Shown here: positions 53,560 through 64,000 of the stretch, one piece after another
Layout: every line of letters begins with the position of its first letter
Position numbering within the stretch: position 1 is the first letter of the stretch
Assembly (NCBI RefSeq): GCF_907164915.1
Contig: NC_061862.1
Span: 38,325,758-38,389,757, forward strand
Source: Impatiens glandulifera
Taxonomy: Eukaryota > Streptophyta > Magnoliopsida > Ericales > Balsaminaceae
Direction: 5' to 3'
Length of the DNA: 64,000 nt
Program-made: the position numbers and the translations under genes
The notes under the pieces: model-generated
Told to the model about the DNA's origin: nothing
Databases searched by the model: none
The model's input: only the letters and a program-made list of their open reading frames with translations

Positions 53560-53589
53560 TAGCCCTAATTCTCAATTCCTTTCGTAACA
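53560..53589 (-). repeat. Remnant of the 3' LTR of the Gypsy element
   Basis: TAGCCCTAATTCTCAATTCC and onward to GTAACA matches the right end of 55983-56496 with a few differences. The rest of the 3' LTR is gone. Confidence 0.75.
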
Positions 53590-53817
53590 TTAGCCTCTCC
53601 ATCACATCTTGTTCGACCACAAATAAGCTGAAAAGCAGAATCAATTTTCCCCACTGACAGCACAAAATCGGGATAATGATCTATCAGCCAAGATTCTTTC
53701 TCCCGTGTTGCATCATCATCGGAGAAATTAGACTATCTAATCTATAATTGACCCATACTAATTCCTTCTTTCCACACCACTCTTTCATCCAGAATAGCCG
53801 CTGCTTTTAAAGTATCA

Positions 53818-54200
53818 TTAGTGTACAAGATTGGAATATGAGGAGTAGCCAAGACAGCACCTACTCTTTTTCTTCAGCTGTGAAACATGTATAATATTGT
53901 GCATTCCTGCAGTTGAAGGATTGTCCAGTTTATATGCAATTTTTCCATTTTTTTCCACCACCAAAAAGGGTCCATAGAACTTTGGACTATGTTTGTGCAT
54001 TTTTTCTCAAATTGACAATTGTCGGTATGACTGTAATTTAACAAACACCCAATCCCCTATTTCATACACACAGTCCATCCGTTTTTTGTCAGCTTGTTAT
54101 TTCATGCAGTTTTGGGCTCTTTGAAGATGAAATTTCAGCAGCTTAAGGGCTTCTTCCCTAGTAGATAGGCTACGATCAATTCCTTCTACTTTTGAATCTC
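53818..54200 (-). pseudogene. Gypsy integrase C-terminal fragment
   Basis: On minus: REEALKLLKFHLQRAQNCM, ADKKRMDCVYEIGDWVFVKL, SYRQLSI, then HKHSPKFYGPFLVVEKNGKI and NIIHVSQLKKK. This is the GPY/F-type end of the integrase. Stops lie near 54105 and 54005. Confidence 0.88.
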
Positions 54201-54344
54201 CGGCCAGATAGGCTACGATCAACAAGTCTTCAAATTCTTTTAATAGATTCTTCAGCTGGTCCTCCACATTTTTCTCATGTAAGGAAGCTATGACGGAGTA
54301 TAATTTTTTCGGACTGATCTCGTCCTCCCTGATAGTAAGAATTG

Positions 54345-54923
54345 CTACATCAGTTCCCTTTTAACTGCCTTTTTCACCATGCTATCATCTAACAGTTCTA
54401 CCTTCCTTGTATTGTCACCCTTCAGTTTTACCATTAACAATTCTTTGAAGTTCCAACTTATACCATTAAGAGTTGATAACCATTCCACTCCAAGAATAAT
54501 ATCATATTTTGAGATTGATAATACTCTGGCATTTATAACGAACTCAGCCTCTTGAGAAAACCATTCAAGACCAACGCATTCACTATTGCTCATTAACCGA
54601 TGTCCAATTGTCACTGTTACCATTAGTTGTTCAGCAACAGTCTTTACAAACTCAGTATTACGAACTACCCGAGGGTTCACAAAATTATGAGTGCTACCTG
54701 AATCTATCAGCATATACACACTATTTTTTCCCACAGTACCCTTAACCTTCATGATTTCAAAGTTCTGACATCCTTCTATGTTAAACAAAGGTGTTTCGTC
54801 CGGGATTTCTTCGTTTCCGTATTCAACTATCTCCTCCAATTGTACCTCCCTTTCACATACATCAATATTCATAATAATCGGGTCAGTTTTACACCTGTGT
54901 CCATACTCCCATTTTCTTCTCAA
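54345..54923 (-). pseudogene. Gypsy protease region (RVP type)
   Basis: 192 codons open on minus. EYGHRCK at the start is the end of a CCHC knuckle whose first half (CFD) lies in another frame upstream. MLIDSGSTHNFV near residue 83 is the aspartic protease active site, and DIILGVEWL near residue 150 is the usual second motif. RT should follow but is deleted. Confidence 0.88.
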
Positions 54924-55088
54924 TCAAAACATTGATTCCGCTTCCTTCGTTCATCCATGGTTTCCTGGTCCAAATTAGTCCTTCTAGGATTCTGATCGAT
55001 TGCTACAAGTTTATGAATTTCACTACTACTGCTTGAAGTACCAGAATATTGCGTACATGGTCTAAAGGAGAATCCACTATTGTTATTT

Positions 55089-55955
55089 CTATTGCCTCGG
55101 TGTAAGCAAAAGTGGACTTCCCTTATTAGATAAATAGTCTCTTCGCGTCAATGATTCACATAATGCATCTTGTAATTTTTTATTAGTCCTTTCCTGCAGC
55201 TTGGCCATTCCCATAGCTTTTGATAAAAAATTTGGTTTCTGAATTCTAATAGTATTAGCTATTTCTTCTCTTAAATCATTTAGATAGCCTTTAATGGAAT
55301 ATTCTTCAGTTAGATGAGGGAGTTTATAGATCACATCTAGATAACTCTTACCGTACTCCTTCACTGTTTCTGTTTTCTTGAGATCCTTCCATTCGTCTAA
55401 AAAATCATCGAATTCGGTTGGACCAAACTCTTTTAGGACCAGTTTTCTTAAATCTATCCAAGTCATAGCTCGTGGAGGTAGCCGGTGTTGTAAATGTGAG
55501 CTAAACTAGCAGCGAGCTCGTCCATACAGGTGTGCACAAGCATACTCCAGTTTGGACTCTTCCAACGTTCGATCAACTTGGAAAAACATCTCTACTCCAT
55601 TGATTCAGTCATCTACCTCATCGCCGTTAAACTTTGGGAAATCCATCTTCGAAAGTCTCGTTGTCGGTTGGTACATATGATCCCGATAGTCCCGATCACC
55701 ATTCCGATTTCTCGCTTCCTCAGCTCGTCTACGATCGGGAAAATTGTCGCCTCGGATGTCCCTTTCCTCTGCACCTCCTGGTTCACGGTTATTGCTACCT
55801 GATGCTAAAGTTAAACGTCTAATTGCCACATCCATGGAAGCCATCAGTGCTTTAATCCGATCAAAGCGAGTATCCTACGTCGACAATCGCTCGTCCTGTG
55901 CCTGACTACGACTTTGAATTTCATTCAATTCCAATTCCATACGTGTTTCCACCAT
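55089..55955 (-). pseudogene. gag: Gypsy gag, broken
   Basis: Probable start ATG 55955 (MVETRMELELNEI), then MASMDVAIRRL, an Arg/Asp-rich stretch, LSKMDFPKFNGDEVDD, a stop near 55508, and the retrotransposon gag domain 55466-55089 (TWIDLRKLVLKEFGP, EYGKSYLDVIYKLPHL, LREEIANTIRI). Frame changes separate it from the protease part. Confidence 0.88.
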
Positions 55956-55969
55956 TATGCCAAAAATAT

Positions 55970-55981
55970 GCTCTAATACTA
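55970..55981 (-). promoter_or_regulatory. Degenerate primer binding site of the Gypsy element
   Basis: On minus TAGTATTAGAGC, two changes from TGGTATCAGAGC, next to the LTR end. Confidence 0.75.
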
Positions 55982-55982
55982 G

Positions 55983-56496
55983 TGATATGCTATGAATTAG
56001 GATTCAGAAATATTTAGATCTAGGGCAGAACAGTACCTTAGTAAGAGATTGAAATTGGATAGGATGAGAAGAGAACAGATAAGAAGAGAATTGTGATTAC
56101 AAATTCTGCAATCAGATAGATGGGATTAGAATTGTAGATGAGAATAGGAATTGAGGAGAGATAGTTATGACTAAACTTAGATTAAAATATTTATTGAATG
56201 AATTGCATTCTCAGATTGTTGCCTTCTTAATTATTCAAATATTGTAACTTTTTTCCTTTCAAGTTTTCCCGCCAAAACCAATTACAACTGTCTAACCAAA
56301 CTTCTTTTCCCTCCTAAACCAATTACAGCTGTCTAACCCAACTTCTTTTCCCTCCAAAATCAATTACAGCTGTCCAACTACTAAAATATAAAATACTTGC
56401 TGATAAAACATCTTATTTGTAAAATAAATGCTGACAATTATACCCGCCAGCTTATTCTAGGGCTTACAGCCCTAATTATCAATTTCTTTCGTAACA
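55983..56496 (-). repeat. 5' LTR of the Gypsy element
   Basis: 514 bp with TG...CA ends on minus (TGTTACGAAAG ... CATATCA). Contains two copies of an AATTACARCTGTC/CCAACTTCTTTTCCCTCC stretch around 56280-56360, a small tandem repeat. Confidence 0.8.
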
Positions 56497-56554
56497 GTAA
56501 ACTGCAGCTTCTTGAAATAAAACAAATATGAGTAAACTTCTATAATGTCCCACC

Positions 56555-59255
56555 ATGTGCCAACCGGATGCTTTGAGCTATTTTGTTAGTCTTCTTGAAA
56601 AGCCTTTGAGATATGATCCAACCATGAAAAACTATGAAAGAGCCTCTATTATTAGAGTCAGCATTGAAATTAACCCGGGAAGCATTCTTCCAAATTTTCT
56701 TGAGCTGAAGGATAGAAATGGAAACATTATTCACATTAAGATCAAGTATGAATGGATGCCTGATCGATGTAATCAATGTTCTATATTTGCACATTTTAAA
56801 CCTAAATGCCCAAGAAGGGTGCTAAGTGATGGTAAGAAAAGAAATTAGGACAAAAATGAAAACCAAAATCTCAATCCTCAACAGCAAGGCAAAACCCAAT
56901 AGCAGACTTGGAGATTAAAGATGATGTCAAAACTTTGAATGGACAACAAAATGTTACTAATGAGAAGATTCCAGTTTTAGAGCAGGGCAAATTAATGAGG
57001 TGCAAAGTTTGATGTAGGACATACATCATAATTTGGAGGTTAAAGACAATGTTGAGGTTTGTTTGAATGAACAACAAATATCAAGTCTTAAGCAGCAACG
57101 AACTTATGAGGTTAAGGATGGACAACAGGAATTCGGAAGATCCATGGCTAGTCTCAAAGCAGCAGAAAATTCTCGAGTTTAAAGATAGACAACATCAAAA
57201 CTTGGTGGAGATTTTGGAGGATTTAGTAATTCAGAATCAAATTATTATTGAGGTGCAGTTGTCAGTATTAGAGCAGAAGAAAGTTCATGGAATTATGGAG
57301 AATCAAGATCTAGCAGGGTAACATGATGAGGTTAATGGATTTAAATGATCAAAAGTCTTTTAGTAAAGATCAACATTTAGTCAGGGTGGTGCAGAAAGTG
57401 GGAAAAGCAGGTAGAGAAGGACACGAATTATGTTGGGCTGACTGGTATTAAGCAAATCATTAAATCTACTCAGGATCAGCGGATTACACTAACAAAAGCA
57501 ATTATTTTTCGGTAGCAAGGGTTGAGAATGAGCAAATAGATCATATTGTGAGTTGTTGGAATTTCTGCAAGTTCAAAACTTGTGGAAAATTCAATTTCTC
57601 CATTCAACAAATTCTGTGAGATTTATAATGAGGAAGAGGAAGAAGAGGAGAATTAAAAACAAACATTTTCAAGTGAAACTGTCCAATCTCTGGCTCCTAA
57701 AGAAAAAGGTTCTATGCAGGCATTAAACAAGGTAATGAAGATGCAGATTTGGCTATAAATAAGTCAACAAGAGCAAAAAAGAGGAAAGAAAAAAGAGAAC
57801 TCGGCTAAGAGAATAATGCAGCAAAAAGCCTAATTCTTTTTCATATTCATGATAATCACAACATGGAACATAAAAGGTCTCAATGAAAATGACCCTCTTA
57901 AATGCAAGGAGGTCAAGAAGATTATTCAAAGGCACAAGATTATGATTTTAGGAATTCTAGAAACAAATCTCAAATTGAGGAATGTGGATAGAATCAGGTC
58001 ACTCTGTTTTGGTAGAAATTGGGATCTTATTCATAATTCAAATGCAAACACTGGTAGAATTTGGTTGAGTTGAAATACTAATTTGGTGGAGGTCAAAAGT
58101 TTGTTACAAGTGAACAGGTTATCATGATGAATGTTACATGTAAGGTCCCATTGATTAATATTCATGTTTCTGAGGTCTATGGTAGCAATTCTAATTGCAC
58201 TAAAAAATAATTGTGGAGGGACTTTAATAGATAGATTGACTCTACTAACTCATGGGTCAATTTGGGAGATTCCAATGTTATCAGGTTTGGCTATGAGAAG
58301 AGTCTTAAAATAGACACAACATAGACTATGATTTACTTTAACGACCATATTAGAAATATTGGGTGTACTGAACCAACTAACTTAGGAAATGTTTTCACTT
58401 GGTCATCTACGCAAGGAAATGATGAGATGAGGAAAAGTATTATTGATAGATGATTAATCAATTAGGATTGGGCATTGAGATTTCTGAGAACCCAATTTTG
58501 GCACAATCCTTGGTTTGAAAACTAGTCTATTGTTTTTAAGGCAAATTTTGGAGGTATTCGAATAAGGAAAGACTGTCTTGCACGGTTAGAGACATAAGAG
58601 ATGGGGAATGGAACACACTCTAAAGGCTTCTAGAAGGTATAAGAATTCTAAATTTCATTCAAGCATTGCATATTAATGGTACTTATAGATTTAAGGGATT
58701 TTGGATGATGGAGAATGGTAGAAATTTTAATTCAAATATAGCGTGGGAGTTTATTCGTGAGAAGGGGCAGATTGTGGAGTGGGCTTCCTTAGTGTGGTCT
58801 TATAAGATCATCTTGCGCCATCAAATTACTCTATGGCTTGCTTTCCGTAATCGGCTCTCGACAAGGGAACGAATTAGTAGGTTTATGTTCCGTAATCGGC
58901 TCTCAACAAGGGAACGAATTAGTAGGTTTATGACGATCCAAGTATATGTTGCATTTTGTGTTCAATGGAGGAAGAATCTATAAATCATTTGTTTACTGAT
59001 TTCCCTTTTACGGCTAAATTGTGGAGGTGGTTTGTTAATGCTATGAATTTGCTGAATTTTCCCCTTCATTGAAATCAAATAAAGGAATTCATGATTGAAA
59101 AGGCTAAGGGTAACACATTTTTCGTTAATGTCTTGAAGTGTTACTTCGGGGCGGTTGTGTATTAAACATGGATGGAAAGAAATGCTAGAGTCTTCTTAAG
59201 GACTAGGAGAAACGATGTGCAAGTTTGGAACGATATCATCTTTGATGGCTGAATC
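56555..59255 (+). pseudogene. LINE retrotransposon relic
   Basis: Plus strand. 56555-56848 is the end of ORF1 with a KPLRYDPTMKN-type domain and zinc knuckle CNQCSIFAHFKPKC (CX2CX4HX4C). 57849-58073 is the start of the endonuclease: IITTWNIKGLNENDPLK and ILETNLKLRN, with the catalytic Asn and Glu positions. The following endonuclease part (to about 58640) is full of stops. The RT core is missing. 58666-58983 and on to 59250 is the zf-RVT-like C-terminus (WEFIREKGQIVEW, LWLAFRNRLSTRERI, NHLFTDFPFTAKLW). So ORF2 is deleted in the middle. It lies directly beside the end of the RCC1 gene. Confidence 0.88.
58843..58932 (+). repeat. 45-bp in-frame tandem duplication in the LINE
   Basis: Two copies of TTCCGTAATCGGCTCTC and onward (58843 and 58888), differing at one base, encode FRNRLSTRERISRFM twice. 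Confidence 0.92.
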
Positions 59256-59363
59256 TTCATCTTTTATTTCCTTCAATTTCTTATTATTCTCATCCTTTGC
59301 ATCTCCGTCTTTCTTTAACTTCCTCATTTCGATTTTTTTATTCTTCAGTTTCAGTTTTCTCAT
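59196..59363 (-). other. Short charged minus-strand frame near the LINE/RCC1 junction
   Basis: 56 codons from ATG 59363: KLKLKNKKIEMRKLKKDGDA, then DENNKKLKEIKDED. The composition is like a coiled or nuclear-signal tail. The last third overlaps the LINE end, so it may be chance. Could be a 3' exon of the RCC1 gene read through into the LINE. Confidence 0.25.
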
Positions 59364-59668
59364 TCTATTTCTGATAGAAAATAGATGAATAATACGTGAA
59401 TGCCACGTGGCCGTTAGATGGTTTTTATTATCTTAAATATTTTTGACACTTTTTGACAACTTTATATACAAAATAGAATTCTACGATATTATAAATGAAT
59501 TTGACACTCAGTCCAGTAAATAAAATTAGCATTCTCCGGTTTCAATTTTATGATAAAGTTTTAACAATAAACATGTAAATTCATCCAGGTAACCGGTTCA
59601 AAATTCAAATCTATCAATTTTGTAATAATTTTTGATTTTTTCTTATTTTCTATTTCTCCATGTCCCAG

Positions 59669-60196
59669 CTATCCGCCTTGTCCACATCCAACAGAGTAGA
59701 CCGACCTAATATTTTACCATGCATGAAGTGTTAAAAAATAGTAGTATTGAAGAAATTGTGTTCATAAAGGAAATTCACTTACATTCCGGTGGAGGTGCAC
59801 GCTAATGCGAGAAGGAAACATTGACCCGCGGAAATTTGAACTACGGGAAGGTGTTGGAGCTCACCGAGAAGAGGTTGAGGTATAATATTATTTACGTTGG
59901 ATCGATGACCGATTACATTACCTTGGAGACAAAGTGTGAAGACCTTACCTTCTCTAGATAATACCGCCGAGAAGTAATGTCCGATTGTAATGTCTACCAC
60001 AAATATGTGTCTCAACGTGTCGACTATTTGCGGTACAAATGATGTAACTGCATCTCTATCAAATGGCACTACTTCACCGAATGAAGTTACGCCCGAGGCA
60101 TATACTCTACCGGTATCGCTAACCAGCAAAGTACGTTGAAATCCAACTGCCGCTTGAACTATTCTAACCCCGAACAAAGATCTACAAACACAAGAC

Positions 60197-60258
<62 letters not shown>

Positions 60259-60807
60259 CTCTTATTTATATTCATGCATGCGTGCATGCATGGCTTCTCA
60301 TGAGTAGAAAAAAACTGACCTAATTTGTTGAGGCAAAGAGTTGATGCCTTGGGTTGCGTATCCAAGCTGCCCCGCTTCATTGCTCCCGAATGAAGAAACA
60401 ACTCCGTTCGAGCTGATCGCAATGCTATGACCTGGTCCGGTTAGCACTTGAGATTTCCCCCACCTGGAGCAGAAATCACGGGCGAGCAGGAATCTCAAGA
60501 CGCGTTTCCATGAGCCTCCACACCTGTTCTTCAGATATTCAATCTGTGAGGCTGTCATAGACTCAAAGCTGAGAAGTTTCTTCTTGCAGAGATCCAAAGC
60601 TGCAGCCTCTGTCCATGAGAGGGTTTCTTCGCCTTGAGCAATCCGGCTGAAGAAGGAACATGAAGTGTCTAGGCTTGTGAGATCATGAGCATCCAGATTG
60701 TATTCAGTCAGGAGCTGATGGAGAAGGGAAGAAATTGAAGACAATGTCCCAATTGGACTTTCAGTTTCAATCATCGATGATGATGATGGAGCTTTCGTAC
60801 TTGTCAT
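59669..60807 (-). CDS. RCC1-repeat protein gene, coding part with stop in exon 4
   Basis: ATG at 60807 lies four bases after the acceptor TTTACAG|AGAC. Exon 2 is 60811-60320 (donor TTAG|GTCAGT), exon 3 60181-59783 (acceptor TTTGTAG, donor GGAAT|GTAAGT), exon 4 from 59705 (acceptor ATATTAG). Phases fit across all junctions. Introns are 138 and 77 bp. The N-terminus (SSLLHQLLTEYNLDAHDLTS and CSFFSRIA) is F-box-like. Four RCC1 repeats follow: GPGHSIAISSNGVVSSFGSN, AAVGFQRTLLVSDTGRVYAS, TIGHYFSAVLSREGKVFT, and ISAGQCFLLAL into YSVGCGQGG. There TAG (59671-59669) takes the place of an expected Gln before LGHGE. RCC1 repeats form a seven-blade propeller used in GTPase exchange and light or chromatin signalling. 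With four blades and a stop this copy is probably non-functional or truncated. No further exons were found to the left, where a LINE and a Gypsy element sit. Confidence 0.85.
60199..60253. repeat. (TA)n microsatellite in RCC1 intron 2
   Basis: About 27 TA units inside the 138-bp intron. Confidence 0.95.
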
Positions 60808-60851
60808 GTCTCTGTAAAAATCATATAAAAAATTAATTAACTCTAACAAAT

Positions 60852-61077
60852 GAAAGAATGATAGAAAACACGACTTTGGGAAGTGACTCGTACACGAAAG
60901 AAAGTAAGATCGCTGTTATACGAAAGTGATCTCGCTGTTATAAAAAGAGACTTCGTCCCTTTCGTATAATAAGAGGTCTCTTTTGTATAACAGCGAGGTC
61001 ACTTTCGTATAACAGTGATGTCACTTTCGTTTCGTTGTACGAGTCGCTCCCCCAAGTCGTGCTTCCAAACATTTTTC
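60852..61077. mobile_element. Fold-back MITE in RCC1 intron 1
   Basis: Left CACGACTTTGGGAAGTGACT and right (reverse complement) CACGACTTGGGGGAGCGACT match closely. An inner pair around GCTGTTATACGAAAGTGA and its complement CACTTTCGTATAACAG also folds, so almost the whole element is one hairpin. The flanks CTAACAAAT (60843-60851) and TTAATAAAT (61078-61086) could be a 9-bp target duplication, pointing to a Mutator-type MITE. It is absent from the same place of the copy at 29.46 kb. Confidence 0.8.
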
Positions 61078-61976
61078 TTAATAAATATGAGACTAAGTGT
61101 ATAATTTATTGTTCAAGAATATCATTTTTATATTAATATAAATATTATTTTATTATTTAATAATTAAAATTACTAGATGTTGAAAATTTTAAAAGAAAAA
61201 AAATGATGATAAATATGGCTAATAAATAAAAATATTTTGGTGGTTACAAAGATTGATATAGGTAGTAATATTTTTTCAATAAATTAAAGTGCTTTTACTT
61301 TTTTTCTTTATAGAAAAGTGCCTTTCTTTCCTAGAAAATTGATTTTGTAAAAGAAAAATCATTAAAAATATGACAATTAATAAATTTCTCTTTTTCTTAT
61401 TGTATATTTAAATATATATTATTTTATTTTAAATTAAAGTAAACCAAAAATAATAATAAAAATACCAAATCACCTCAAACAATTAAAAGACCATTTTCTT
61501 TGATAAATAAAGTGGACAAATTTGTATAATGTTTTATGGTACTACCATAATTCAAAAGGAGAAAACTAAACTTGTTGTGTTTTTTATAACTAAAATGTTC
61601 TAAATATAAATATGAATAGTGATTAAAAAATAATTTAATCAAAGTAAACATATTATGACACTTTAAATAATAAGTGATTTTAATCATTGTACATAACAAA
61701 TAATTTTATAACAAACAAAATTAATCCATTCTTAGTTTTTACTTTAACATTGATTGAAAAATCAGGATTGTATTGAGATTGTGAGAAACATGAAGAAATT
61801 TAAAAAAAAATTAAAATGGAACACAAAATTAAGAACAAATTCCTAAAGAATAAGGGAAAATATTGACAATAAGATAATGAATGCGATTACTGTGAAAAAA
61901 AATAGATATAGAAAAAAAATTATAAATAATTCAAATCTAAAGACAAATAATAAGAAACTTTCAAGCTAAAACTTAC

Positions 61977-62102
61977 CAAAAACTTGCACACGATTGAAGA
62001 AGATAAACGTTGAAATCTCGAAACTCGCTTAGGTAGGTAAGCGGGGGAAATTACAAAATAGGCAAGGTAGGTTTAGAATTATGAAAATGGAACTATTTAT
62101 AA
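61977..62102 (-). promoter_or_regulatory. RCC1 gene core promoter, 5' UTR exon and donor site
   Basis: On minus: TATAAAT (62102-62096), then about 30 bp later a leader exon ending at 61977 with donor TTTG|GTAAGTTTTA. Intron 1 (61976-60812, 1165 bp) ends at the acceptor before the ATG exon. Donor, leader and TATA box are conserved in the copy at 47349-47465, which supports them. Confidence 0.65.
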
Positions 62103-62170
62103 CTGCTCTCACAAAAATGACATTTATTTGTTTAAGTCCCTCAAGTTTTCACTTAACTTAAAATAAATTT

Positions 62171-64000
62171 GTCAATGTTTTTTTAAATAAAACACAATTT
62201 TGAAACTTAAAAAATATTAATGTCTCTTTATTTTGACCTCTCTCTTCGAATAGTTCTTTCGTCTCGAATTTATAAATTTTGGGGTTGATTTTAGACTTAT
62301 TTTGGTTTTCAATGTCGTCACCTAATTTCCTAAAAATTAGTAAAAATAAATATTTTGCGTGTTTAAACGAATTTTTTGAAATTCTGTTTTTTAGTTCGGG
62401 ACTTTGTTCCAATTAAGAAAGGACTTAGATGCTTTATCATTCATACTCGTCAGTGACCGTCTCTATTTTAAACTTGTTGTATTTTTAATAATTTTGTTTT
62501 ACATTTTTTTTTTTGAGAATTAACATAAATCCTATCTATTTATTAAACATTCATCTAATATCAACAATTCTTATTCATCCATTCTTCTTCATTTTTCTAG
62601 GTACATCATTTAATTATATATAATAAGATTAAAATTTAATAAATTTAAACACAAAGTTGAACCTAAAAAAATACCAACTTAATTACTTAGTTTTCAAACA
62701 ATACAGATTTAACTTGTGATCATGAGAAAATTAATTTTTGGATTTTTTTTAAATGCAATATATATGTACAAATGTCAAGAGAAAAAAAATAAAAGGAAAC
62801 AAACAAGCCCTAAGCACAATTATTTTTGCATTTTTGTTGTAAATTTTGTTTAAAAGCGTTTGGTATTTTTTTTAATTTTTTTTAATTTCAAAAAAATATT
62901 ATAAACATAAAATTGCATATTGTTGCAAGCGAATTGGTCCTTGAGACCAATGGCCGTGCAATTTGTCCTCCAGTTTTGGATTTTGGGCGCGAGATGAACC
63001 CAAGTTCAATAGGAAATCGGACAGGTCAACGCGGAAAGCCCTTTTGGTCGTGAGGCTTCTTCTTCAAACTCCCAACAAACACCCAAATTCCCAAATCGAG
63101 ATTTGTTAGTTTCATCTTCAGAGCCTCCAAATGCGAATGCAAATTGATGGAAAACTCCCCTTGACATGTTGAACATTTCTTCACATTCCAAAGGTCGTCA
63201 TTCAACATGTCGGGGTGTCGTTGGAGCTTCAACGGGAATCCGAGCTCTACACAAGAAAAATGGGTTTCTTGATTTTTAACCCAAATTTAATTATATTCAA
63301 AATTTGTGATATCGAGCAAACGCCCACCAAATCGATCAAGAATGGTTTAGAAATGCTCTCTATCACATTTAGAAACTATTTTGATCATTCTTGAGTTGCA
63401 ATTCTGATCTATAGCTCAAGGAAAAAAACCTAATTTTTTTTATTTAAAAAATGAAATTGTGCATTTCTGTTTTAAGATGAATGGATTGATTTTAATGCAA
63501 TAGAAATTTTCTAAACGATGTAGGATCAATTCTCAATCACCAATTCATAGAACAACACAGTATATAAGAACGCATAAACTCAAATGTGTAAAATTTTAAT
63601 TTTTTTTAAAATTTGCATTACATGCAGATTGAAAGGTTACAAATGATGGTAAATAGCTTCTATTATCTTAGTGAAGTTTTTAATGCTTAGAAAAGCCCTT
63701 AAAGTCTTCCTTCACAAAATGTTAAAAAATCAACAACTTGAAAAATTGCCTTTAATGACGGATCATTTGTTCCTCCTCTCTTTCCTTTGAATAATGATGA
63801 CATCATTTTATAGAGGTCTCAATCTCGTGATGTCCAGCATTGTACGCTTGTAAATCTGTCTCGAAAATACATTTTGAGAAATTAGAAATGAATATAAAAT
63901 ATAAATTTCTCTTTGAATATTTTGAAATAACAAAATTAAATTAAATTCGGACAACTATTAAAAACCAATTTTTGACTTAAGAGTCGGTACCTAATCTTTC
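62171..64000. other. Unassigned right end
   Basis: AT-rich with a GC-richer island at 62930-63260 that holds overlapping minus frames (63006-63191, 63026-63232) without recognised domains. The stretch near 62300 (minus AGGTGACGACATTGAAAACC) and the last bases (minus AAAGATTAGGTACCGACTC) remind me of Gypsy LTR or internal sequence, so this may be an old retrotransposon that continues beyond the window. Not proven. Confidence 0.35.

Larger units (their letters stand above)
53560..56496 (-). mobile_element. Internally deleted Ty3/Gypsy (chromovirus-like) element
   Basis: On minus: 5' LTR 56496-55983, degenerate tRNA-Met primer site, gag, zinc knuckle, protease, then directly the C-terminal end of integrase, then 30 bp of the 3' LTR (53589-53560). 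RT, RNase H and the integrase core are deleted. The motifs (retrotransposon gag, IDSGSTHNF protease, FYGPF...HVSQLKK integrase end) identify Ty3/Gypsy, and the integrase C-terminal motif is of the chromovirus kind. Confidence 0.9.

Noticed and set aside
62158..63232. Three minus-strand frames at the right end
   Set aside because: No domain, overlapping each other in different frames. Probably old retrotransposon sequence.
1..64000. tRNA, rRNA or organelle insertions
   Set aside because: No cloverleaf with B-box type sequence, rRNA core motif or GC-richer organelle-like block was noticed. A tRNAscan or BLAST run would be decisive but could not be done.

Overview
This window is nuclear DNA from a flowering plant, most likely a eudicot. 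It is very AT-rich, its genes have short introns with GT...AG borders, and most of it is layered transposable elements: LTR retrotransposons of the Copia and Gypsy types, a LINE, hAT and Mutator-like DNA transposons, MITEs and fold-back repeats. The species cannot be named from the sequence. No tRNA, rRNA, CRISPR array or prokaryotic operon was seen. The only conventional host gene is a minus-strand RCC1-repeat gene at 59.6-62.1 kb. It has a premature stop, and pieces of it recur at about 18-20 kb, 29-32.8 kb and 46.7-47.6 kb.

Layout. 0.4-6.3 kb: an LTR-bounded element (here R1) without coding capacity, full of small hairpins. 6.3-9.6 kb: AT-rich spacer with a MITE. 9.65-17.7 kb: a decayed Sirevirus-type Copia element (E1) with one extra ORF after pol. 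17.7-20.2 kb: duplicated spacer. 20.2-21.5 kb: a hAT relic with an exact 8-bp target duplication. 21.6-25.4 kb: a Mutator-like element (MULE) with a Ulp1-like gene on the plus strand and a FAR1-domain gene on the minus strand. 25.4-29.1 kb: AT-rich spacer and a CCGGTT-rich repeat. 29.1-32.8 kb: an RCC1 pseudogene fragment, a 1.25-kb inverted ACGTGTTAAAC array and a hAT-type MITE. 32.8-46.7 kb: a 13.9-kb young Sirevirus-type Copia element (E2) with a perfect 5-bp target duplication. 46.7-47.6 kb: the rest of the RCC1 promoter copy that E2 split. 48.6-50.7 kb: an LTR-like relic. 52.1-52.7 kb: a broken minus-strand gene with 18-residue repeats. 53.56-56.5 kb: an internally deleted Gypsy element (minus). 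56.5-59.25 kb: a broken LINE (plus). 59.6-62.1 kb: the RCC1-repeat gene. 62.2-64 kb: unassigned.

The most interesting object is E2. Downstream of gag and pol it carries three tandem ORFs (A, B, C) whose N-terminal domains are clearly related to each other and to the single extra ORF of E1. Each has a TATA-like box and an A/T- or pyrimidine-rich leader 70-110 bp before its start. The promoter of the largest, C (about 860 codons when its breaks are ignored), has four E2F-like sites inside two near-identical 25-bp repeats. The E2 LTR has also moved its 5' edge 176 bp outward to a second copy of its polypurine tract, and the target duplication shows that the new edge was the one used. E2 has LTRs that differ at only about a dozen positions, yet it has four nonsense codons in gag-pol and an altered protease motif. 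It was therefore probably moved by proteins supplied in trans, or it decayed fast under DNA methylation.
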